64,000 nucleotides of DNA from Coptis chinensis (lineage: Eukaryota; Streptophyta; Magnoliopsida; Ranunculales; Ranunculaceae): contig CM027377.1 of assembly GCA_015680905.1 (NCBI GenBank), positions 40,944,501-41,008,500 of the forward strand. Reading direction: 5' to 3'. The position numbers were made by a program, and so were the translations under genes. Of this stretch, positions 1 through 10,984 are shown one piece after another. How positions within the stretch are numbered: position 1 is the stretch's first letter; every line of letters starts with the position of its first letter. Under the pieces are notes generated by a model, which saw only the letters and a program-made list of their open reading frames with translations, was not told the origin of the DNA and ran no database searches.

Positions 1-1199
1 GTGTTACGTTGGCATCACCGCTTAGGTCATATTTCTTTTGAGTATCTACGTTATTTGTTTACATCTTTCTTTTCCAAAGTGTCCATGTCAAGTCTATCTT
101 GTGAGGCATGTGAACTGGCTAAACATCATTGTAGCCCTTATCCATTAAGTAGTAATAAAACTTCGTCTTTGTTTGATATTGTACACTCCGATGTTTAGGG
201 TCTTGCCCCGGTCACTTATGTTTTAGGATTTCATTATTTTGTGTTATTCATTGACTATTTCTCTAGGTGTACTTGGGTTTATTTAATGAAATCCAAGGAT
301 GAAGTCCCCTCCATTTTCCAGAGTTTTACTGCAATGGTTTGTACACAGTTTGGTACAACAGTTAAAGTCTTTCGTTCCAATCAGGGTGGGGAATTTCTGT
401 CTCATAGTCTTCGACAGTTCTATGAGGCCAATGATATTTTGCATCAAAGCTCTAACACTCAAACTCCACAACAAAATGGCAAGCCAGAAAGAAAAAACCG
501 TCATATTCTTGATCTTGCTCGTGCTATGTCTATTGGCATGAATATTCCTTCATGTTTCTGGTCTCATGCTGTCCTTATGGCGGTGTATCTCATTAACCGT
601 TCTCCATCTTGAGTGGCTTTCGCACCCCGTATTCTATTATTCATCCTGATCATTCTGATTTTCAAATCCCACCTCGTGTTTATGGGTGTGTTTGTTTTGT
701 CCAAGTCACCAGGTCTATCTCTAAACTAGATCCACGTGCCTTGAAATGTGTGTTTCTAGGTTACTCTCATACTTAGAAGGGTTATCAGTGTTATCACCCC
801 TCATCGCATCATTGTTTCATCTCCATGGACGTTACCTTCTTCGAACATGCTTCGTTCTTTTCAGGTGATGTTCTATCTCAGGGGGAGTGGTTTCCAGTAC
901 TCCTTTTTCCTCATGAAGATTCACATTCGGTTCCTATTTCTTTTCCACTTCTGATGAGTGTTCAACCAGAGCCTATAGTCTCCCCTCTAGTTCCACATTT
1001 GGTTTCACCTCCTTTACAAGTATATACTCATCGATATCCAGGGCGCCAGCCTTCTCCACTAGACTGCCCGACATCTTTTGCTTCTCCAAGTCCACCACTT
1101 GCCACTGATTCACTTTTATCAGGTATTGAGCCATCTCCTATACCTCTTGTACCAGTTACTATTGATATTGCTTTACCGGTTGTTGATAGAACTGATACT
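1..1199 (+). mobile_element. Ty1/copia fossil, left segment (integrase part)
   Basis: This is the visible left part of a Ty1/copia LTR retrotransposon whose 5' end lies outside the window. Translation shows the GAG pre-integrase zinc-binding region (WHHRLGH near base 10, then a paired-cysteine CEAC) followed by the integrase core at about 200-620. The element is old and broken, with several breaks. At 1200 it is interrupted by a CACTA transposon and it resumes at 10985. The order integrase then reverse transcriptase across the interruption fits copia, not gypsy. Confidence 0.88.
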
Positions 1200-1345
1200 C
1201 ACTACACCAAAACAAGATATTAGTAACGCACACCTTTTTTGGTTCCTAACGTTTTTTAGGTGTAACTACGTTACTAACGTTTTTTGGGCGTTAAAATTGC
1301 TAATAATGTGTTACATTAATTTTTCGGGGTTTGAGAATTAATCAG
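1200..1345. repeat. CACTA left terminal and subterminal repeats
   Basis: After the terminal CACTACACCAAAACA come several GTTACTAACG / CTAACGTTTTTT units, in part mirrored at the right end. In En/Spm elements such subterminal repeats are the binding sites of the element's own DNA-binding protein. That role here is inference. Confidence 0.75.
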
Positions 1346-3980
1346 TAATGTATTTTAAAAAATTTGTTTTGACTGGAAACCGTAAAGACTAAAGTTAAGA
1401 TAATAGAAAATAAAAAAATAAAAACCAAAATTATAGAATTTTGGGATCGAGGGAAAAAATGAAAAAGTCGCGCTCTTCTCTTATCTCTTGTTCCATCTAA
1501 ACTAAAACCGGCTGATATATTTTTCCATCACCCTCTCTCTCTCGCTCAACATAATCAACACTTCGCCGTCGCGCATCCGCCATCCGGTAGTTTTGCCTTC
1601 CTTCACATTCTTCTTCTATGGTTTGACAATTTTCATCATCTAATTTCTACTTTTTTTTCACACTGCTTGGTGTTTAATCAACAACTAAAATGAATTCAGG
1701 TGCTAGTTGCTTCAGTTATAACCAAAGGTATGATTTTTATTTTGATATCTTGTATTCTTATGTAAAAATTCGATTATTTTCATATATTACGTGTTCTATA
1801 TGTGTAATTCTGGTGGGTAGGTGTTGGAGTTCATGATTTAAGTGGTGAAATTTTTTCTTTTCCTGGTTTCTGAATTGTTCCTCGTGTATAGATTTTTCTT
1901 CAGTCTTCACTTGTGCTCTCTCACTACTACTGTTTAAATCTAACGAATTTCGATTTTTTCAGTAAACTAACCTCTCGTTACTATACTAAGATGCGAAATT
2001 TTTAGTATCTTCTCATCTTGGTGCACTCATTTCACTGTTATACTGCGATTTGTTGTAAAGGTATGATTTTTATTTTTTATTCTTTTGCATTATGTTTTTT
2101 TAATTAACTCTAGTAATTTGTTGGTATGTTCTGCAAATGGGCAGATTTCCAGCTTGTAATTGTGCTCGATCTTTATTTTCTAATTTTCCCTTTTATTTTT
2201 ATTTTCTGATTATGAAATGATGTGATCCCCATTCCTGAATTTTGTGTTGTCTGCAAGTTACTTATGTGGGATTGGGTGTCGTATTTACCGATGTGTAGGG
2301 GATTAATATTGGAAGATCTTGTATTTAAATGGGATGCCGTGATTGAGGCTTAGCTTTTGTGTGCTTGTAACTTGGGTAGTGTGAATCTCTCACACCACCA
2401 CTATTATAAATAATATAATATTATTGTTTTGTTGATAAAAAGAAAAAAATGATAATAAGACTGCTATCCCTTGCTTTTGCTAGCACCAGAAAAATGTAAG
2501 ATGTCTGAGTAGCTGAAGTGTCCTATAAATGTTTCTAGACGCCATTAGTTTGAGACCTTGGTTAGATAGAAATTTGGGATATAAGCGGTGATGATCTTTG
2601 TTTGTTACTCATAGTTGTAAGTTCCATGGCTATATTGAGTTGCTTGAATATTTTCTTTGTACTAGGCACGTGTTAAATGGTTACCAATTTCTTTCTCTTT
2701 ATTGTTGAATAATATTTGTTTACCAATTTAATGGTAAAAAATTAAAATGTAGGGGCCCCAGAGCATGTTCACCTAGATGATTCAGTATTTATAGATAGTG
2801 CTAAAAGCTGGGTTAGTTGGAATATAGGAAAAGAGTATTTCTAACCACCCCACCACAACTTCCCTCAATATTTACTTATGCAGTATCCTTTTAAAAGACA
2901 TTGAATCTATTACAATTATTTGCTCTTTGTGTTTACCTACTGTGTTACTCACATAATGTTTCAATCAATTCCAAAAGAATGGATGACAACAGACTTGGGA
3001 GGGTGTACAGGAAGGGGGTGTCCCATTTTATTCAATTTGCTTAAAATAAGTTGTTTTATTTATAAGAAATAGGTATTATTGGGTTTTAAAAGCAACTGTG
3101 ATTTTCTTAGTGGTTACTATTTAAATAGGCTTGCATTTTTAAGACTTAGCCATTCCCAAGTGTGCCAAAGATCATATATTTGGTATGACTTGGCCATTCT
3201 TAGTGGTTAGAATCATCCATTGAATTTTAGTATAGGGATTTGTATACGGATTTGGCATGTATCAATGAATTGTCATTTTCTTTTGCTACGTATTTACTTG
3301 CAATATGAGATGCTAATTCATTTATTGTATACTTTCTCTATATCATTTTTGCAGATGTCCAATGCGATTAATCATTGGTCTTGGAGCACTGAGAACCAAT
3401 TGATTTTGATTGGTACATAGGTATGCACGACATTAACATGGCTTTTATCCATCATTTAAGTTAGATGAAGTGTCTAATTTGATTATGTTCTTAACAATGG
3501 TAGGTTTACTTTATCTGTAGTACATGAAGGAATATGAGGACTACTGATGCATGACAATCACCTTATACTATTCTTCAATTGTTTAATAGCTACTTCTCAC
3601 TCTGAAAACAGATGACACACAACATAAGAATTGTGTGTGTGTGTGAAGGTGTCATGTGCTTATATGTTATATTGCCTTCAAAGTAAAGCGTTTGAAATCA
3701 AATTAGTTCACCACCGAGCTTGAAACCCCGAGTTGGCGAAGTTCTTTGTTCATCCGCTTGCTAGGTGTATTGTTCCAATTTGTCGCCTTCCTCTAGTGTA
3801 GTTATGTGCAAACTGCCCTATCACTTTTATCTAATTCCTTACGCCTCACAAAAAATGTTTATATCATTGAACTGTATATACAACCGGCTTTTCTATGCAG
3901 TGTCGGACTGCAGCTCACATTTAAATGCTTTTTCAATTCGTTCTTGACATTTTTCTTGTCTTGTTCTTTTGTTGTTATTT
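1346..3980. other. CACTA interior, no recognised coding
   Basis: This is AT-rich, intron-like sequence. A pyrimidine-rich stretch at about 1535-1600 followed by short CG-rich sequence resembles a promoter or 5' leader captured with a gene, and an ATG at 1690 opens only a short frame. I see no conserved protein here. Part of it may be YABBY intron, because the first YABBY exon follows at about 3984. Confidence 0.4.
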
Positions 3981-3983
3981 GCA

Positions 3984-5242
3984 GGTGAGTGTTCCATGCA
4001 AAGCAACTTATACCTACACAAGAAGAACGTGACTGTGGACATTGCACTAACCTTTGGTCCGTGGAACATGGGCGGGCGTGGCAATCGATTTTCTCGGCAA
4101 GAACTCGTTATCACTTTATAAGAGAATCTCAAGTATACACAACCTCTATCTTGACATATAGAGTTCAAATTGACGGATTTGATTCTTTATTAAACTAAAG
4201 TCAACTCTTTGTAATTACTTTTGGGTTCTAAGCAAAGATCAGATCAGCCGCCATAATCCAAAACCTATCTATGCTTTTTCCAGACATTGTCATTCTGTTT
4301 CAGCACACTTTTTCATGATCACTCTTTCATTTTGTCAAATCTTGTCTTTACAACTGTCAATCTAGTTACTTTGTTTGTAAAAGATAACTTTAAAAGTCAT
4401 TTCAAGTCACACACGCGTTTATCGAAAAAAAACACAACAAACACCAATGCTATATCGTAAGTCTTAACTTCAAGCTTATTTGCTTTGTTATTCTGTTTTT
4501 TTAGAGACAAAGCTTTCCTATGCTAGATTATAGGATTGATCAACCATCTTCTACTGCCAAGGAAGCTAGCATCACAAGTCGCTGTAAGTTCTCTTGTTGT
4601 AGGATTTAATCAACATTCGTTTACATTAATTCTTCTAACATATTCCAATAATAACTTCTAGTGATTTATTTGCTTTAGGTCTATTTGGTTGTAACAGCCA
4701 CTACCCTTGTTGAAACGTTCTTTCACCTGATCATTAATAACAAATCTTTACTTGTGTGAGAAAAAATTCTAGTGATCCCTATGGCAGTAAATTGAACTTT
4801 AATTAGTGACTGATTTGTTCGTTATAAGTAATGACAAATTTTTGTTGGTGTTGTATTATTGACTTATGATTATATGTCTCTATGCAGCTCATGGAAAGAG
4901 GCCAAGGGTGCCTTCTGCATATAATCAATTTATAAAGTAATGAAACATTACAAAATTTCTTGAATATTTCTAATAACATGATGAGGTTGCTTTAAAATTA
5001 ATCTATTTATTACTTGTGCACATTTACATGGAGTGCAGAGAGGAAATTCAGAGAATTAAGGCTAATAATCCAGATATAAGTCACAGACAAGCATTCAAAT
5101 GCAAGGGCCGCAAAAATGTAAGACGGAAAATCTAACATACCAAGATGCTTTTTGCTTAATAAGTCAAACCGAACCGATTGTGTTGACTTTTGATTTTCCT
5201 ATTTTTCAGTGGGCACACTTTCCGATATTCAATTTGGATTGA
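3984..5242 (+). pseudogene. Captured YABBY transcription factor fragment
   Basis: YABBY proteins are plant DNA-binding factors of lateral-organ polarity, with an N-terminal C2C2 zinc finger and a C-terminal HMG-like YABBY domain. Both halves are present in order. Zinc-finger residues appear at 3984-4075 (VSVPC in one frame, then CGHCTNLWSV in another, so this exon is frameshifted). The YABBY domain exons lie at about 4888-4936 (KRPRVPSAYNQFI), 5039-5117 (EEIQRIKANNPDISHRQAF) and 5210-5242 (WAHFPIF then a stop). The introns between the domain exons keep GT...AG borders in the right phase, so the piece was copied as DNA, not from mRNA. It is a passenger of the CACTA element and not a complete gene. 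Family assignment is firm; which YABBY member is not. Confidence 0.85.
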
Positions 5243-6035
5243 TGTTGGAGGCAAAGATTAAAGCTAAAATGAATGAGGTAAGAACATCTCCGTTGAGAAA
5301 GTACTGATGTCCATCCAGTTCATGTGCTACTGTGCTTTGATTGTGAAATAATTTCATGTAAATAAGAGAAGATTAGATGGGTTTCAATATCAAGAGATTG
5401 AAGTAAAAATGTTTATAATTTTATATAGCTTAATAGCAAGCTATTCTCAGTTTCTCACTGCCATAACTATTGAAAGATTCTCATGGAAGTTCAACACTAC
5501 CGTGGCGTAAAGCTAGGATACTTCTATGCTTAAGTTAAAGTGCAGTACCTAGCTGTGTCTATATTCAATGCGAAGGCTTCTGACCATTGATTGATAACAT
5601 GCATTCACAGACATACAGACCATTGATTTATAACATACATTTAATGTAACTGAAATCTTGACATTTATTAACACCCACGGTACATAAATGTAATTGAATT
5701 TTATGAAGGTATATACATGAGCTAATATTAGTGAATTTTATATGTTCGAGGTTCTCGAAGCATCTAATGACAACAACTGCATTATTCAATAACTAATGAT
5801 GAAGCCTTAAACTGAACGAGATCTTATTTTTTCCATGCATGGTTTTAGATTTTGAATGATCTTGAACTCCGGCTTTGGTTCATTGTGCTTTTGTTCAAGT
5901 AAACTAGTGTTTGTTGTTCTTCATCTTAATTAAGTACACTTCATAATCAGCTATAAGAGTCTTGTAGCTGGAGCAGTAGATGATGTTAGTTTCGATGTTT
6001 TGTTTGGCAAGATGACACTAATCTAATGTAACTCT
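5243..6035. other. CACTA interior, no recognised coding
   Basis: AT-rich sequence between the YABBY and kinesin fragments. I see no conserved protein. It is probably intron or untranslated sequence carried with one of the two captured genes. Confidence 0.35.
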
Positions 6036-6300
6036 GAGGCAGCAAAGATCAACCAAGGAAATATATGAAGAGAGTGGTTGAGTCCATAGCAAATGGAGAT
6101 TTTCATGTTCCATTCAGAGATAGCAAATTAACTATCTTCTGCTGCGGTAACTCCCATTTCTCTCTGCGGTGTAGGTGTTTGGATACCTTCAAGATGCAAT
6201 TAGGGCTTTCATTTAAGAATTATTCCTCTAATTTCATTTTCCGTCTGTAGGACTCCTTTGAAGACGACAAATCAAAATCCCTACATCTTGTAAGACAAAA
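6036..6300 (+). pseudogene. Captured kinesin motor fragment (kinesin-10A / PAKRP2-like)
   Basis: The translation at 6065-6150 reads RVVESIANGDFHVPFRDSKL, the conserved motor-domain segment around the kinesin VPFRDSKLT motif. After an intron, DSFEDDKSKS follows at about 6251-6280. The combination VVESIANGD + VPFRDSKLT + DSFEDDKSK is what I remember for plant kinesin-10A (phragmoplast-associated PAKRP2), a microtubule motor of the dividing plant cell. The fragment covers only a few dozen residues near the end of the motor and the frame is lost upstream. It is a passenger of the CACTA element. Confidence 0.75.
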
Positions 6301-6795
6301 GCTGAATTCATCGATGTTCGATCATCACCCACAATTGCCTAATGAGGAATCAGTTGTAAAAATACTTTTCGAAGGAAAACTCGCCTCTTCAGATCGCTCC
6401 CCTGCATACCAGAGTTTGGGCATAACTATCGAGTTTTTGTCCGATGTAACGATAAACAACGCTGGGAAACTCCAAGCTCGGGAATGGAGCCATTTGGCGC
6501 CACTCAAGTTTTCGAATGAGCATAACTTAGTAGAATCCCAGCTCAAGAAAGGTCGGATCTCCTTTGAAACGAGAGAAGACATGAAAGAAAATAGTATGCC
6601 GGGAGGAGGAAATGATTCTTGCCTCAGTTCAAGTTTTTTGTGAAATGGGAGCCCTCGAAAGAATGCCCCGGGAATTCATCACAAAATTGAAGGTGGTAAA
6701 GGATTGCACGCTTGGCGATCTGCGGAAACTTATAGAGATTAACCTTGACGAGGATACTATCAAGCAAGGATTGACTTTCTCATGCTCGAGTAAGT
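6300..6795 (+). pseudogene. Captured coding-like piece, unrecognised
   Basis: Two overlapping frames give protein-like sequence: 6314-6643 (109 codons, rich in charged residues, with QSLGITIEFLSDVTINNAGK) and 6612-6797 (61 codons, with GALERMPREFITKLKVVKDC and CTLGDLRKLIE). A GTAAGT donor follows at about 6790. Composition and codon use look like real plant exons rather than chance, and the frame change between the two suggests decay. I do not recognise the family. It lies in the same orientation as the neighbouring captured pieces. Confidence 0.4.
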
Positions 6796-7094
6796 AAACT
6801 TCCGAACAATAATCACTTTTATTTTCTTTCTTTATTTATTTCTAGTTGTCAATTTCTAGTATCCACTTATCCTCGTCATCTTGGTGGACACTTTCGTTTT
6901 TAAATTACAAAGAAATTTGCTTCAGAGTTTAGTTTTTTTATGAACTGGAAAGATAAGATTGTTTAAACATTATTCTTACGACTTAAAACAGAATTTGGGT
7001 ACTCTTGCAGTTTCCTCGGTTTCTAAGTTTGTTTACCGACGTTCACATGCTGAGTTCCTTTTTCTAAAACAATGTACATTTTTTGTTTTGACTA

Positions 7095-7373
7095 CAGGAT
7101 CCCCCTGGTGCTCCAGTTATAAAGGAGAAAGAAGCAACAGTTCAAGCAAGCAAACTCCCCATTTGCAACAATCAAATGAATTATCACTTGGCTTGTTTGC
7201 GTCCACTTAAGATCATCCAACGGCCTAATAATCTCCCATTTAGCTCACTGGAGAATAAACTTCAAGTTTCTTCTAAATTACCATCAGCTTTCAAGCAACA
7301 CGTTGATAGCTTCTCACCTAAACTAGGGCAATGTTTAAGCCCGTCACGTTGTATTAGTACTGTGCTGAGGTAG
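7095..7373 (+). pseudogene. Captured exon-like piece, unrecognised
   Basis: After a CAG acceptor near 7098 the frame reads DPPGAPVIKEKEATVQASKL and continues open for about 90 codons to a stop near 7372. It contains NNLPFSSLENKLQVSSKLPS. It looks like a last exon of a plant gene, but I do not recognise the family. It belongs to the CACTA cargo. Confidence 0.4.
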
Positions 7374-7439
7374 ATCATTAAAATTCCCATGACTTGTGAA
7401 ACATTGGTTTTGTATACCCAGAGTGCATTTGAGAAATTG

Positions 7440-7680
7440 CCCTTTTGTTCTTTGCGGGCAATGCGGTCTCCTAATCCCTTGGGGATTATGATTGCCGAGG
7501 TGATCTTTTTGTAGAATGTGGATGGGTAAGGCTAGCAGACATTCAAGAAGAAATTATATCTATATGTGGAGCTGCTCACATTCCAATCATCCGGGCAACA
7601 CAGGTTTTGGAGTCACTTGTCAAGTCAGTCCGCCTACTAGAGCTGAAATTACGAGATGTGGCCAATGGAAGGAGGTAATA
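7440..7680 (+). pseudogene. Captured pyruvate kinase-like fragment
   Basis: Pieces of the pyruvate kinase barrel are readable on the plus strand across frames: [10 protein letters not shown] at about 7470, then [17 protein letters not shown] and [11 protein letters not shown] at about 7537-7626, then DVANGRR near 7675. The family consensus here is GVMIARGDL ... MQEEIL..C..A..P...ATQVLESL...P.RAE..DVA. The frame changes at least twice, so this is a decayed fragment. In plants such sequence is found in cytosolic and plastid pyruvate kinases and in a pyruvate kinase-like family; I cannot tell which donor. Confidence 0.72.
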
Positions 7681-8385
7681 GATGGAGGTATTTGATAGCT
7701 GCTCTTTCCTTCTATTTGAAGGTGATGGTGCTAAAATTATTTATGTTCTAACTTTTTTTGCCTTTGAGATCCCTAATATAATGCATCATAATTATGTGGA
7801 ACGAGAGCCATGAGTTATCACTTGAAGTAGTCCCCGTGACTTGCCGCGGACTAGCACCGGTAATTGAACTATACTATGTCTAGATAAGTTCATTTCCACA
7901 AGTCAAAATTCAACTTAATAGTAGTACACGAAAACCTTTTCTTTGAACTCAAGAGCTCTATATATTGGTTCATTCTCAATAGGAATGGGAGCAGTTCATT
8001 GGGTTGTAATGTCTAAGGGAACTCCACTGATGATCGTTCCTCACTTTCAACTATCTCACGCCTCCACTCCAGTGCTCCACGTCTTCTCTCCACTCTCAAG
8101 GTACGTTCCTCCACTCCAGTGCTCCGTGTAAGTTGTTCATATAGAATGACTACTTGTTTGACGGGGATGTTTTCAGTAGAATACGATTAATAATCCATTA
8201 TTATCTGTTGATTGCATCACTTGAAACCTTCTAGGTGTGCGTACTTGTACCTATGCTTTTAGTAATTGTTTGGTGGGGGAGAAGATATGCATCTGTGATC
8301 TTTACATAAGCTTGATGCTATTTTATGTGTTTGTGATTGTTTCACATTGCATTTTATGCTTCGCTTTCGCATGTCTCTCAAATAT
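7681..8385. other. CACTA interior, no recognised coding
   Basis: Mixed sequence between the pyruvate kinase-like and eIF3e pieces. A short open frame at 7943-8131 shows no family I recognise. Confidence 0.3.
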
Positions 8386-8530
8386 TTTTCTGCCTTTGAA
8401 TCTCGGACTCGTGCGGGTTATATTGAATGATCCTTTCTTGGGAAAACGTGTTGAAGAAGGCAACTTTACTACAGTACCTTTGAGGGATGAGTTTCTCGAA
8501 AATGCCCTTCTTTTCATATTTGAAACTTAG
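8386..8530 (+). pseudogene. Captured eIF3e (INT6) fragment, upstream part
   Basis: The frame reads VILNDPFLGKRVEEGNF and then TVPLRDEFLENALLFIFET, matching the part of plant translation initiation factor 3 subunit e just before its PCI domain. eIF3e is a cytosolic scaffold subunit of the 43S preinitiation complex. The next eIF3e segment in the protein is found at 9420-9796. Between the two lies an Exportin-5 fragment, so the eIF3e copy was split or the two captures are interleaved. Confidence 0.8.
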
Positions 8531-8544
8531 TTCAAATACATCAA

Positions 8545-8980
8545 TGCATTTGGTGAGGTTGCGTTGGGAGGAATTGAACAGTGGGGAAAGAAGAGACTTT
8601 GCCAATGTTGCTCTTAGTTTAATATCTGAAATGGCCATTCCTTGTGAAGAATGGGCATTGAAGAGTCAAACATGCTCTTATTCTTTGAGGTAATTTTGCT
8701 TATAGTTTATATATTTTAATCATTCTGAGGACTCATTTCTATAGTAATGGATAGTCGAAAAGGAAGGGGTAAATCTCGGCAAGAACTCCTACCATCTCTA
8801 GTTTCCTTATCTAATACGGGTCCTATTCAGGTACTCTCTTCATCCGTTTATTGTCTTTTTATTACTCAATATTCGGTATTGATGATTCCGATTTCTTTTA
8901 GGCCGAAATTTGGTTTCCATGTTCTTGAGATGGCTTCCTCAAGACATTACAGTTCATAATGAAGACCTTGAAGGTTTATT
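8545..8980 (+). pseudogene. Captured Exportin-5 (HASTY) N-terminal fragment
   Basis: At 8547-8680 one frame reads HLVRLRWEELNSGERRDF and later SEMAIPCEEWALKSQT. At 8780-8835 it reads QELLPSLVSLSNTGPIQ, and at about 8910-8975 VSMFLRWLPQDITVHNEDLE. In order these match three successive exons near the N-terminus of plant HASTY, the karyopherin that exports small RNA from the nucleus, with introns between them (GGTAATTTT near 8692, CAGGTACTC near 8829). Frames are not continuous across all pieces. It is a DNA-level copy carried by the CACTA element. Confidence 0.8.
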
Positions 8981-9149
8981 ATAGCAGCGTAAATGAGTAT
9001 AGTTTAACCTTTAAATTATCACCTTTTTTAATTGTTCACCTTCTTTTTATATTATATTATTTATTTATTTAATATTGCTGAGAATATCCTTATGGACAAG
9101 GGTAGAATTCTTGAGTTAAATAACAATCATAACCTTGGCTCCACCAAAT

Positions 9150-9345
9150 ATTATTCCTTAATTATCTGCATTAGGGCATTATGAGTGTGAGACCATACGT
9201 CCCCATTTGGAGATAAACTCTAGTGCCCAAGTTGATGAAGAACTGCTAATGTTCAAGGCACCTTCCAGCTTTGGTAGCCTTATTTCAGTGTTGTTAAAAT
9301 TGGATCTCAAACTTGAAGAATCAGTTTTACATGTAAATTAGTTTC
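9150..9345 (+). pseudogene. Captured exon-like piece, unrecognised
   Basis: A frame at about 9178-9325 reads HYECETIRPHLEINSSAQVD and then KAPSSFGSLISVLLKLDLKL. It looks like a real exon, but I cannot place it. It could come from the eIF3e or Exportin-5 donors or from another gene. Confidence 0.35.
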
Positions 9346-9409
9346 ACTTTGTTCGTCTAGTAATTTGTGACGTGCAGAAATTCAGTGTCCATTCATCTGT
9401 CTTTTTGTT

Positions 9410-9796
9410 TATATTTGACATAACACTTGCGGAAAAGTTGAATATGACTTATGACGAGGCTGAAAGATGGATAGTGAATCTTGTGCGAAATTCAAAGCTT
9501 GACGCAAAGATTGATTCCAAGTCGGGAACTGTTGTCATGGAACCCAATCATGTGAATGTGTAAGTGTTCAACTGGTGTTCCTCCTACTAAGCATTCATTT
9601 GCGTCTTTGTCGGCTAGCCCTTTCCAACTCACTCCCTTTCTTCTCTGATCTGACTTGCAGGTACGAACAGATTATTGAAAACACCAAGGCACTCTCTTTG
9701 CGTACTTACAAATACGCTAATCTCGTACTTACAAAAATAGTGTCAAAAGTAGGATCTTTGAAGACTGCTCAAGTGGAACAGTTTATTGGAGTTTGA
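9410..9796 (+). pseudogene. Captured eIF3e (INT6) fragment, PCI-domain part
   Basis: The first exon-like block (about 9425-9560) reads [19 protein letters not shown] and [18 protein letters not shown], diagnostic of the winged-helix end of the eIF3e PCI domain. After a GT...AG intron (about 9559-9660) a second block reads YEQIIENTKALSLRTYKYAN and ends at a stop near 9794. This covers the C-terminal end of the family. It continues the eIF3e piece at 8386-8530, with Exportin-5 sequence in between. Confidence 0.85.
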
Positions 9797-9799
9797 ATT

Positions 9800-10424
9800 G
9801 CTCATATTGTTAGGAGTATGAGACCCTGTTGCCACATTTTTTGTGAGTTTGGTTGTTGGACCAGTGAAAATAAATACTGAACTTTCCGATGTCTTGGAAG
9901 GGACAAAACATAATGCTACTTAAGAATTATGCTACCATACTCTGTTTTCTGAATTCCATAGTTTGAGTATAAGGAGCTACTACTTAAGAATAGGATATAA
10001 GTATATATCTATATATACATATTTGTTTTCTACTGCTCGACTCCTTTTTATTTATTTCTATTGGTGTATAGGATGAAAGAGACTTTTCTGATGATACCAT
10101 CCCAAAGTCATCTCCTGATGCTTATAACTACTGAAGGTGCTAGTTTTGTACAAATGATGTGAGAGCTTGAGTTTAAGGACAAGTCCCATTGATTTGGAAA
10201 ACAGTGTGTATTTCATTCGTGGCAAGTCTTATTTATGAAAGACGTTTTGGTGATGTTATTTTAATAAAAGTTTATGTGATTGGATGTACTTGTGAGATTT
10301 CTTGTTTATATTATGGACGATTGTAAAATGCCCAATAAGTGGGGGTATCTTTATGCAGGTTAAGTAGTCTTCCAGGATTGTTTTGGGGATTTTTTTTTTT
10401 TTTACATATGAAATAGTTTTGTAA
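9800..10424. other. CACTA interior, no recognised coding
   Basis: AT-rich sequence after the eIF3e piece. A short frame near 10070-10135 ends in a stop (DERDFSDDTIPKSSPDAYNY) and looks like the tail of a captured gene, but I cannot name it. Confidence 0.3.
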
Positions 10425-10984
10425 CGGTTCTTCACCGTTACTAAGCTTTGCAATACGTAACACAAAAAAGCGTTACTAACTTTATAAAAGCATTACTAAT
10501 GTTAAAAAAGAGTAACACAAAAAAGCGTTACTAACTTTATAAAAGCGTTACTAATGTTAGAAAAGAGTAACACAAAAAAGCGTTATTAACTTTATAAAAC
10601 TGTTACTAATGTTAGAAAAGAGTAACACAAAAAAGTGTTACTATTTTTATAAAACCGTTACTGATGTTAAAAAAGAGTAACACAAAAAAACGTTATTTAT
10701 GTTATAAAACCGTTACTGATGTTAAAAAAGAGTAACACCAAAAAGCGTTACTAATTTTATAAAATCGTTGCTAAAGAGTAATACAGTTGAGCAAAGAAAA
10801 CCGTTAGTAAATATTTTAGTAACGGTTAGAAACCGTTACAATAAATAATTATGTAACGGTTATAAACCGCTACTTAATATTAATAACGAATTAGCAACGC
10901 AAAAATCATGACGATAAAACCGTTACAAATATTTTTAGTAACGGTTCGGTCGACCGTTAGGGATGTCCCTGTTTTGGTATAGTG
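10425..10984. repeat. CACTA right subterminal tandem repeats and terminal inverted repeat
   Basis: A unit of roughly 55-60 bp containing AAAGAGTAACACAAAAAAGC and GTTACTAACTTTATAAAA recurs about five times at 10455-10790. It is followed by TAACGGTT / AACCGTTA palindromic units up to the terminal TGTTTTGGTATAGTG. This strongly repetitive right end mirrors the shorter left end and is typical of En/Spm-type subterminal regions. Confidence 0.85.

Larger units (their letters stand above)
1200..10984. mobile_element. CACTA (En/Spm) transposon, non-autonomous, carrying captured host gene pieces
   Basis: The ends are CACTACACCAAAACA at 1200 and TGTTTTGGTATAGTG ending at 10984, an imperfect 15 bp terminal inverted repeat that starts with the CACTA signature. 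The three-base TSD ACT lies at 1197-1199 and 10985-10987, as expected for this superfamily. Subterminal GTTACTAACG-type repeats fill both ends. No TNP2-like transposase is recognisable in the 9.8 kb, so movement would depend on an outside transposase. The interior is a collage of intron-bearing fragments from YABBY, kinesin-10A, pyruvate kinase-like, eIF3e and Exportin-5 genes, all read on the plus strand. It sits inside a copia fossil and so is younger than that fossil. Confidence 0.93.
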
